A stretch of 64,000 nt of DNA from Gigaspora rosea (Eukaryota > Glomeromycota > Glomeromycetes > Diversisporales > Gigasporaceae). Location of the stretch: assembly GCA_003550325.1 (NCBI GenBank), contig QKWP01000034.1, positions 62,226 to 126,225 of the forward strand. Direction: 5' to 3'. The notes beneath the pieces were generated by a model, which was not told the origin of the DNA, did not search any database, and saw only the letters and a program-made list of their open reading frames with translations. Shown here in pieces: positions 55,259 through 64,000 of this stretch. The position numbers and the translations under genes are program-made. The stretch's first letter is position 1. The number at the start of each line of letters is the position of its first letter.

Positions 55259-56501
55259 GGGGGCTTCCAGAAATCAGCTGATTTTTTTTTACTATGAGCC
55301 CACTTTACCCTACCCCACCTACCCCCATCTGATACCCCAATCAGCCAATCAGATTTTACGATTATTAAAAGTTAGATATAATATTTAGTAAATAACTTTT
55401 GATTTACTGGGCCAATTTCGATGGTTTAACTACCAAAATGATCTTCACAATGAGAGGATTCTAGCAAGCCCAAAATTATTAAAATCTAATCACTGGATCC
55501 TAAAATTAGTATAGATTTGTGTTACTATAAAAGTTTTATAATTTATTAAAAAATTATAAACCATTTTTAGCAACAAATTTATTCTGATCTCTGGATCCTG
55601 TGATTGGATTTTTATGATTTTGGGCTTCTAGAATCCTCTCATTGAGCTGATCATTTTGGTAGTTAAATCATCGAAATTGGCCTAGTAGATCAAAAGTTAT
55701 TAACAATTGAAAATTAATTTTTAATTGTTAATAACTGGGCCAATTTCGATGATTTAACTACCAAAATGATCAACTCAATGAGAGGATTCTAGCAAGCCCA
55801 AAATTATTAAAATCTAATCACTGGATTCTAAAATCAGAATAAATTTGTGTTACTATAAAAGTTTTATAATTTATTAAAAAATTATAAACCATTTATAGTA
55901 ACACAAATTTATTCTAATCTCTGGATCCTGTAATTGGATTTTAATGATTTTGGACTTGCTAGAATCCTCTCATTGAGCTGATTATTTTGGTAGTTAAATC
56001 ATCGAAATTGGCACAGTAAATCAAAAGTTATTAACAATTATAACTTTTGATCTACTAGGCCAATTTCGATGATTTAACTACCAAAATAATCAGCTCGATG
56101 AGAGGATTCTAGCAAGCCCAAAATTATAAAAATCCAATTACAGGATCCAGAGATCGAAATAAATTTGTATTACTATAAATAGTTTATAATTTTTTAATAA
56201 ATTATAACGCTTTTATAGTAACATATATCTATTCTGATCTTAGGATCCAGTAGTTAGATTTTAATGATTTTGGCTTGCCAGAATCCTCTCATTAAGAGGA
56301 TCACTTTGGTAGTTAAATCATTAAATTTGATCCAGTAAATTAAAAGTTATTAATTATTAAATATTGTTAATAAATCTATAATTTTGGTCAAAATAATTTT
56401 GTAACTTTGGCCAGAATTATGAAATTTTGGCCAGTATTATACCCGATACTTTAGCTGACCCATCTACTCCTCCTGAAATCAGCTAATTTCTGGAAGCCCT
56501 C
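55259..56501. mobile_element. 1.24-kb foldback element, TAA duplication
   Basis: Ends GGGGGCTTCCAGAAATCAGC and complement GAGGGCTTCCAGAAATTAGC; TAA on both sides (55256-55258, 56502-56504). The interior is a chain of hairpins sharing GGATCCTGTAATTGGATTTT, CTAGAATCCTCTCATTGAG and TTTTGGTAGTTAAATCATCG. It lies within another arm of the same family (55135-55255 continues at 56505-56600). Confidence 0.85.
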
Positions 56502-56649
56502 TAATTAGATTTTAACAGTATTTTAACATTTGAACTTGTTAGAATCATCTCAGTGAGATGAACATTTTGTTAATTAAATCATCGAAATTGGTCTAGTAGA
56601 GCAATAGTTATTATCAATTTCATAAATTGAAACATATAAATAAATTTTA

Positions 56650-56755
56650 AAAAAATAAAATTTGATTGGCTAATAGTGTATCAGGTATGGGTGGGTGGAG
56701 TAAAATTTTAAAATTTATTAGTAACAAAATATTATATAATTTTTGAAAGCCCTCT
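56650..56755. repeat. End fragment of the same foldback family
   Basis: GATTGGCTAATAGTGTATCA...GGGTGGGTGGAG...GAAAGCCCTC matches, in inverted form, the left end of the 55259 element. Followed by a partial copy of the 38.7-39.1-kb palindrome arm (56770-56830). Confidence 0.6.
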
Positions 56756-57110
56756 TATTGATTTATGTACATAGTAAAATTTAGATTTTACTATATAGTA
56801 ACTATTTGTGATTAACTAAAAATCAAAATCAGAAATATATGGCAATTTATTTGTATGAAATTTGAAATTTGATTGGCTCTTATGTGTTAATAATCATGTG
56901 CTATACATTTACAGAGGGATTAATAAATATATGGGCCAAAAAAATTATATATATTTGCAAAATATAGAATATGCATTTATTTATTAGGTCCATCAATAGG
57001 CAGAACAATTGTTATGCATTTAAAGGCATTTAAAGAAGTTTGACTGCATAAAAAATTATTAGCTTTAAATAGTACTGACTGCACAAAACTTTTTTCAAAC
57101 TATTTATATA

Positions 57111-57283
57111 CAAGTCACTCTCATTATAGTGAACTCTCGATATAGTAAAGATTGGCTATAGTGAAGAATTTTTTTAGAACAGAATTATTATTACTATAAT
57201 AAAATGCTCTTGATATAGTGAATCTCTCAATATAGTGAAGAAATTTTACAGCCCGAGAACTTTACTATAACAAAAGTGACTTG
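57111..57283. mobile_element. pogo/mariner-type MITE
   Basis: 173 bp. CAAGTCACTCTCATTATAGT at the left, complement of the right end CAAGTCACTTTTGTTATAGT; TA on both sides (57109-57110, 57284-57285). Contains repeated CGATATAGTGAA-type words typical of pogo/Tigger ends. Confidence 0.85.
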
Positions 57284-57285
57284 TA

Positions 57286-58182
57286 TCATTAATTGTTTGT
57301 TTTGAAGAACCAAAATTCACTCGTAACTTGATTTTAATTTAGTAGACATATTTTTAATTCAAAAAAAGTAATACCGCTAATTTTTTGAAGAAATAAACTA
57401 GATTTTTTACTTTTTGCCAAAATTTTAATAAATTCAAGTAAAAATAACAAAGTTAAACTTATAGAAAGTTGTAAGATTTATACTTTGTAGAATAGTATAT
57501 TTAACCAAAAATATATTTTTGTTAGAGCTTTCATATCTTTAGACAAAAAAACTATATAGAGTTGTAGCCCTACTATAAAAAGTTTTCTATTTGAAAAGTC
57601 AAACCCATAAGAAGTGTTCTTTTTTAGCTCTATTTTAATTCTTTTTCGTATATAATCTGAAACCTTATATTTAAATTGCTTCTAAATAAAGTTTTTGTTA
57701 TATACAAGAATACTAACTACAAAGTTTTTATAGATTAGTATTTGTAAAAAAGTTAGTACAAAAAATCATCAAAAAGTGTTTAATAATATATTATAAGAAT
57801 AAAAATAAAGTAGCATCAAGAAAGTTTTTTTAGTATAGCTCTGTGCAAGTTTTTTAAAAAAAATAATTATTAAAAACTAATCCAAATTTGTAATTCTAAT
57901 AGTAATTATTAAAGATTTTTTTTTAATTTTCTGCACAGATTTTTAACAATTAACAATTCAAAAAGCAAACAATAATAAATTACTATATGCATGTCTAAAT
58001 ATTAAATGCTAGCTAAATTTTTATATATTAAAAGAATATATTTAAATATTCATATATTTTAATAATGTAGTTTATTACAAATCCAGTATATAATATTGAT
58101 TGATTATAAATTTTGCAAAAATAATAAAAAATAATATATTTTTATTAAAAAAAATATTACAAGAGTGCAAGTCTGAAATGTG
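57286..58182. other. No gene seen
   Basis: AT-rich, no recognisable frame, inverted repeat or tandem repeat. Confidence 0.5.
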
Positions 58183-59190
58183 TGCCAGGTTATGCATGTT
58201 GCCGATCATAGATAGTCAACTAACTGACGCACATGTGGCACAGATCCTATTATAAATTCGAAAGTTTTTCAAAACTTCTAGCAATGATTACTTAATAGCT
58301 ACTTGATCAAATTCAGTAAACCATTTTTTATTTTAATTCAATAGATTTGTAAAATCAAAATAAAAAAGAGTTCATTGAATTTGGTTCAGTGGTTATCAAG
58401 AAATCATCGATAAAAGTAAAAAAAAACTTAAAATAGCAGAAAATATCAGGTAATTTTTTTTTTGTTTGAGCTTTAAACAAACATTTCTCGACAACCAACT
58501 ATCAGAATTTGACGAAAATATTTTTATTTTAATTCTACGAGTTATTAGAATTAGAATAAAAAAAAATTTGATCAAATTTGGATGGCAGGTTGTCGAGAAA
58601 TATTCATTAAAATTTAAAACAAAATGGTCGCAACTTCTTTTCTTAAGGTGTCTAAACTTTGAACGAATATTACTCGACACTTAACTAATCAAATTTGGGC
58701 AATTTTTTTTATTTAAATTCTATAAGCTCATATAGTTAAAATGAAAAAAATTGATCAAATTTGATCATGTAAGTGCTGAGTAATCTTTGTTCAAAGTTTA
58801 GACACTGTAAAAAAAGAAGCTGTGGCCTTTTTTTAATTTTAATGAATATTCCTTGACAACCTGCTATCCAAATTCGATCAAATTTTTGCATTCTAATTCT
58901 AATAACTCATAGAATTAAAATAAAAATATTTTCGTCAAATTCTGATAGTTGGTTATCGAGAAATGTTTGTTTAAAGCTTAAACAACCTGATTTTAGTTTT
59001 CCAAGTTTTTTTTTACTTTTATCGATGATTTCTTGAACTAAATTCAATGAACTCCTTTTTATTTTAATTTTACAAATCTATTGAATTGAAATAAAAATGT
59101 TTTACTGAATTTGATCAAGTAGCTATTGAATAATCATCGCTAGAAGTTTGAAAAACTTCCGAATTTATTAAGCGGCACAGAATTTATATG
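58183..59190. mobile_element. Foldback element of five chained hairpins
   Basis: A ~1-kb imperfect palindrome centred near 58720. Its halves are built of hairpins (~58280-58420, 58475-58620, 58640-58805, 58845-58985, 59020-59160) with shared arm text such as TTTCTCGACAACC / GGTTGTCGAGAAAT and ATCAAATTTGGAT. The two frames at 58396-58684 on opposite strands are palindrome artefacts. One arm is repeated in inverted orientation at 63260-63733. Confidence 0.85.
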
Positions 59191-59744
59191 TGCAAAAATT
59201 TGGCAGATTACAAAATCGTATTTACAATTAATTTATAATAATTCTATTTCAACTGTGCTTCAACTTATAGCATGTATGATATTTATATCCTGCGTTCTTG
59301 TTTTTACAATAAAGTATATGCCAACCTGGCTTTTAATATATAGCACTAATTATAGCGATAGGTTTTTTTTCAAAATTTTACAAAACAGGTTCAACCTGAC
59401 TACATATAAAACATTAAGTGCACTTTACATATTACTTTTCTTAATATATGCATTATTTAACAAGTAGAAAACATATATAAAACTTGTTAAAGTTGGAAAA
59501 AAAAATTTAAAGCCCTAAAAAATGTATCACGATAAATTTTATAATCCCATTATGAATATTATTATACTTTTTTTTTTTTTTTTGGCTTTCTAAAGCTGAA
59601 TTAATACCATTGACTTCTGTGAAAAATTCTTTTATCGATTAAGTTGAACTGCCTAAGTTGTCTTTTGATTTAATAATGTAAATAAATGCATGACGTGCCA
59701 TGTGACCCAAAATAATAAAAAAATCTGAAAAATTACCGGCTGTT
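59191..59744. other. No gene seen; MULE 3' flank
   Basis: AT-rich segment between the foldback and the MULE C terminus. The hydrophobic plus frame at 59255-59467 has no known family feature. Confidence 0.5.
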
Positions 59745-62700
59745 CTTTAATTTGGATAATTGTTGGATATATTTCCACTTAAACTATGCTTTTTTTTCGA
59801 TTTTTCTTTTTTTTCGAACTGGAATAACTTGAGAGTCTAAATCCTCATTTTCCTTATTTAAGGCCAATGGTTTTTGCTTTGCATTACTTTTCACCTTGCG
59901 CCGCTTAATAGATTTCACTTGAACACGTATATGCGCACTACTATTGACTCGAACCATTGGATCTACATCACGATTAAGGTCATAAAGGAATGAAGATAAC
60001 CGAGGGATCGATTTAGATTTTGCTACTTTATAACGGTCTTTGAATTTGTCAAGTGAAGTTCATAAAGCTTAATCAGCATTTTGATAGTCCATCCAGACTT
60101 CTTCTAAAAATAATGAAAAGTCGGAATAGTTAACCTTTTCAGATTCTTTCTCATCGTTTGAGTCATTAGATTCTCTACAAAATAATTATTAATTTATTAA
60201 ATTTTATAATTTCTATAATTAAATTTTTAAATAATAATAACTTGCCCCCATTCAGGAAAAAAAGTGCTTGTTTCTTCAGATTCTTCTTTCTCATTGCTCG
60301 AATTATTAGATTCTCTAGAAAATAATTATAAACTCATTAAATTGTGTAATTTTATTTCAATTATTGAATAAAAATAAAATAAAATAGCTTACCTTTTTTC
60401 AGTAATAAAAGCGTTTGTTGACATTTCTGTGCACATTTCTTTAGCAGTATATAAATCGACTTTGTAAAAAAGGCTGTGTAAATAATAATGCGTAAAAAGA
60501 TGTATCTGCAGCAATATAGCCTAAAAAAAAAAACCTCAATTATAAAAGTTTCAATTTATCAAATTTCTTAGAAATTAACCAATAACTCTAAGTCCTATTA
60601 TATCAAGGATATGTGTAATTTACTTACCAAGAGCTATATATGCATAAGTCATACGATCATTCAGTGTCAACAAAGGAATATAATTAAATGATGATAAATG
60701 AAATTTTACTGATACTGCACCCTGATGCTTGCAGGGTGCACCTGATATTCCAATATAGCAGGTGCAAACACTGATCTCACTATTTACGATATATATAAGA
60801 TCAGTATTCTCTTTAGTGCTAGGCACTAAAAATTCATTCTTTACATTCGTTCTTTGAATTTTATTCAGATTTACTGTTTCCAACTGGGACACAGAAAACG
60901 TTTTGCAATATGTAGGATACCAGGATGCCTATGTGCAAGTCCAAGCAGTCGTTTTTCATAGAATCTTTCCATGCTTGTAGTTAAAAATTAAAAAATTTGA
61001 ATAGGGCTATAAGCTTGTGTCTGTGCAAAGATAATGTCTTTCATAATATCAAAACTTCTTTCAATATAGTTGTTGGTATTGTTGCCACGCATAGGTAAGT
61101 TGATACGAAAAGACAGGGCCCAATATTTTCTTTGCCTCCATAAATGTTCAAAATGATGCTCTAATTGCGAATATTTATAGAACTTTTGCCTAAGTTCATT
61201 ATAGTATAAGTTCATCTCAGACTCTGACAGTGTGTATAGAATTTTTTTCACTTTTTCCATAATAGGAGCTCGATCGTCTTTATAAACCCCATGTTTTAAA
61301 TTATATAACCATCTCCAAAATGCCTATAGGAAATGAAATACACATAAAAGACGAATGCCTATGTATTGTAATTTTGATATTAATAAATAAGTTAATCTGT
61401 ATTTTTATTAAAATAAAGTCAAATTACCTTCCAGCCAACAAAGTCTTAAAGCATTATGTTCTGCTACTGAATTGTCAGTTAAAAAAACTATTGGACCAAC
61501 TTGCGGTCCACATCCATAAAAAGCATTTTGAGGGAGAATTGTCTTTAATAAATTCAACTAAAGTATTAAAAAAATATTTTTTTTTTTTTAAAAAAAAAAA
61601 TATAAATAATAAGTAACAAGCTTAAAAAAAAAAATAGCTACTGCATTTATCAATGTATTTTCAGTCTCATCTGACGTAAGAAACAATCCAAGTGGCAAAG
61701 CACCAGTAGCACAGCTGGTATACAGAAGAGTAGTAGACGTATTAAGAGGATCAAAAGATGCTGACGCATCTATATAACAAATTTCTCCAGCCTGAACAAT
61801 TTTTTCATGTACTCGGGCCATTAAATTTGTTACAATACATAATATAAAAGGATTTTTGGAATTTGCATCATACTCTTGTATAACTGCTTTACCAAGACCT
61901 GAAGTATTATAATCCTCAATTATAGCTAATAAGCGTTGAAACATAGGTTTACTATTATAACAACCAAGTGCTTTCTTACGATATTGCTGAAAAAGTTTTG
62001 CGACATGGATTATAAGCCCAGTCTGCCAAAACTTTCAATAGTTCTTGTTCATTTGTTGAATTTAGATAAAGCTTATCTTCGTAAACATATAGTGCTAAAG
62101 ATGAAGAGTGACCATCTTTAAATAAACTGATAAATTCTTCACAAACTTTCTCTTCAACCCGACGAAAGCTTAATGATGCTGCAGAATTAATAACATGATT
62201 ATGAGAAAGTCTATATTAATTTCTAATGGATGACTTGATTTAAGCCGTTGACGTTCTAATCAAAAATGGATTGTTGCAGTACAATTTATATTTCGTGCTC
62301 TTAATGATTGTGGATTTTTAGTTTCACAACTACCCTGTTTTTTTTTACTATATTACTATGAATACAGTGCCTTAATTTACGAAAAAGTACACGCTTTTCT
62401 TTGACTTCAAAGCTCTTTGTTTGTAGTATTGTAGTTTTCGACCAAGATTGAAAATCTAAAAACCATTTACCTGCCTTTTCTTTATTATCTATATTTACGA
62501 ATGCATCTAATCTAAAATTTGGTATTTCAAAATTTTCATGTGTTTGGAATAGTGGAAGATCTCTAAAATTCTGAATTATGTATGTATACTTTTTAGGAAG
62601 AACAGGTTTTAAAATTTCTGGCAATAGATCCCAAGAAAAGACCTAAAGAAATATATAATAATGAATTATAATATTAGTATGTACTGTATATACAAATATA

Positions 62701-62872
62701 AATAACGATAACAAAATAATTTTTTTTTTATGTATAAAAGTTAAATAAGGTTTGAAACCTTATTATCAATTTGTAATGAAAATAAAAAAATAAAACTAGA
62801 AACTACTGTAACAAATAAATATGCAAATTAACTAACATGCAAAGTATTTTCTGCACTGTTGTCAGCATCCAT
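59745..62872 (-). pseudogene. MULE transposase gene 2 with SWIM zinc finger, nearly complete
   Basis: Minus strand. Exon 1 starts at an ATG (62872-62870; MDADNSAENTLHV) and ends at a GT donor (62835). A ~190-bp intron ends at TTTAG near 62642; VFSWDLLPEILKPVLPKKYT follows (to 62301). Next: NCTATIHF-stop-LERQRLKSSHPLEIN (~62260-62210), MFQRLLAIIEDYNTSGLGKA and ICYIDASASFDPLNTSTTLL (61944-61650; the MULE core with its first Asp), ALSFRINLPMRGNNTNNYIE (61260-60988), and the SWIM motif CTC-x8-CKH (ISVCTCYIGISGAPCKH, ~60770-60730). The C terminus is basic (RVQVKSIKRRKVKSNAKQK, ~59930-59870). SWIM and MULE domains cooperate in DNA binding and cleavage in Mutator-like transposases. In-frame stops (~62258, ~60069) and frameshifts suggest it is dead; some apparent gaps are small introns. 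Confidence 0.75.
60620..60892 (-). other. SWIM zinc-finger exon of MULE gene 2
   Basis: 90 codons open. The CxC...CxH motif is intact, unlike that of MULE gene 1. TNSEISVC-type text in front and LSSFNYIPLLTLNDRMTYAY behind are in the order I remember from fungal SWIM-type MULE proteins. Confidence 0.7.
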
Positions 62873-63259
62873 ACTTGTTTAATAGATTGCGAATTTAAAG
62901 TTAAAAAACTTGTGCTATAAAGTGGTTCGCTTGAAACTGCTTTCTATCTTGTCAGATAAGTTTAAAATTCAAGATTCTATCTTTGTCTTCTTTTTACTAA
63001 CTGTAGCCTCTTCTCTTATTCTACTTACTGATACAACTTTATAACTTTATACTATTATGTAAGACGCTCACTAGGTTTTATTTAATACCATTGAGAAGAA
63101 AAGGTGCACAAAAGGTCTTTCGTTTGATTAGTAACGATTAATAAATAAAATAAAAACAATAACATTACATCGCACATGCCATTACATCATTGTGCATTTT
63201 GTTCCAGTGAGGCATTTAACAATTGCAACTCCGATTTATTGGTGATTTATTGCTTGACA
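62873..63259. other. MULE 5' flank, promoter region presumed
   Basis: About 390 bp upstream of the MULE gene 2 start, GC-richer than its neighbours in the part next to the gene. No clear TATA box can be separated from the AT-rich background. Confidence 0.5.
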
Positions 63260-63733
63260 TCTGATAGCACGTAGCACGTATAAATTCTGCGCCAAGTTAT
63301 GCAGATCATGTGGTGCTTAATAAATTCAAAAACTTCTAGCGATAATTATTCAATAGCTACTTGATCAAATTCAGTAAAATATTTTTTATTTCAATTCAAT
63401 AGATTTGTTAAATTAAAAAAAAAAGAGTTCATTGAATTTGGTTCAGTGGTTATCGAGAAATCATCAATAAAAGTAAAAAAAAAAACTTAAAGTGCCAAAA
63501 AATATCGGGTAAATTTTTTCTTGTTTGAGCTTTAAACAAACATTTCTCGACAACCAACTATCAGAATTTGACAAAAATATTTTTATTTTAATTTATGTGT
63601 TATTAGAATTAGAATAAAAAAATTTGATCGAATTTGGATGGCAGGTTGTTGAGGAATATTCATTAAAATTAATAAAAGGCCGCAGCTTCTTTTTTTAAGG
63701 TATCTAAATTTTGAACAAAGATTACTCAGCACT
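63260..63733. repeat. Half copy of the multi-hairpin foldback, inverted relative to the left one
   Basis: Reads CACGTATAAATTCTGCGCCA..., then AATAGCTACTTGATCAAATT and on through TTTCTCGACAACC, matching the complement of 59190-58720. It stops at TCAGCACT (63726-63733) where a hAT-like MITE begins; in the intact copy the text continues. Confidence 0.8.
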
Positions 63734-64000
63734 AGGACCCCGGACATTTCTTATATAGGTCATAACTGATCTGCACAAATTTTAAGGGTTTTGCTACCTC
63801 TAAAATCAAGTAAATTTGCTAAAAATTCAATTATTACATGAAGTTTTTATAGTAATTTGCTAAAAACTAAATTATTACATTTAGATAGTGCTCTTAGGTT
63901 CAGGTGCTCTAAAAAAATTTGTGCAGCATATAAAAATACATTTTACTGGCATATTTACTTTTATATTTCTTGAAAATTTAAGAAGAGATACTTAATTTTG
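63734..64000. mobile_element. hAT-like MITE, family A, left end (truncated by window edge)
   Basis: AGGACCCCGGACATTTCTTA then TATAGGTCATAACTG match the left end of copy 1 (26730). Just before the edge (63925-64000) the text GCAGCATATAAAAATACATT...AAGAAGAGATACTTAATTTTG is a diverged half of the B palindrome from the 52-kb array. The right end is outside the window. Confidence 0.65.

Noticed and set aside
58396-58684. Two opposite frames of 94 and 72 aa at one place
   Set aside because: They lie on both strands of a palindrome, which explains the mirrored openness.

Overview
The window looks like a gene-poor, very AT-rich, transposon-packed stretch of a fungal nuclear genome, most likely an arbuscular mycorrhizal fungus (Glomeromycotina, Rhizophagus/Gigaspora type) or a close early-diverging relative. 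Reasons: every recognisable protein fragment is a transposon protein; several have the look of families I remember as abundant in those genomes (SWIM-type MULE transposases, a large DDE-like family with a SAP-like segment and a CxxC cluster, LINEs with RNase H); short GT-AG introns interrupt them; and most are riddled with stops and frameshifts. I found no convincing intact host gene, no rRNA or functional tRNA gene, and no CRISPR or bacterial feature.

Layout. 1-2.86 kb: 3' part of a LINE (post-RT region, RNase H, CCHC zinc motif, hairpin plus poly-A tail). 3.1-3.7 kb: a Harbinger-like MITE with a second, inverted copy at 38 kb. 4.2-9.5 kb: a decayed multi-exon transposase-like gene, split by two inverted-repeat insertions. 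9.5-27 kb: minisatellites, poly-T-rich blocks and MITEs, a candidate Helitron terminus (15.7 kb) and a complete but dead pogo-like element (19.0-21.75 kb). 27.6-34.9 kb: a complete 7.3-kb hAT element with a perfect 8-bp target duplication, carrying a dead BED/hAT transposase and at least three younger nested insertions. 36.7-41.4 kb: palindrome-based elements and arrays. 42-46.5 kb: a dispersed repeat with a minisatellite core, then two non-coding retroposons stacked on one target site. 48.5-50 kb: twin MITEs, a tRNA-headed SINE and another MITE. 50.6-54.7 kb (minus): a dead MULE gene split by a 2.1-kb foldback element that contains a 327-bp-period array of alternating palindromes. 55-57.3 kb: more foldbacks. 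58.2-63.7 kb: a second MULE gene (minus) bounded by inverted copies of a multi-hairpin foldback, the right one apparently cut by a hAT-like MITE.

How the parts relate. Target duplications sort the non-coding elements: TAA/TTA 3-bp (PIF/Harbinger type), 8-bp (hAT type), TA (Tc1/mariner/pogo type), TTAA (Kolobok or piggyBac type). The most unusual theme is the repeated construction of element interiors from chains of near-perfect palindromes of 100-170 bp, with one palindrome core recurring in otherwise unrelated families. Family names rest on motif recognition by eye and on memory of related proteins; no searches were run.
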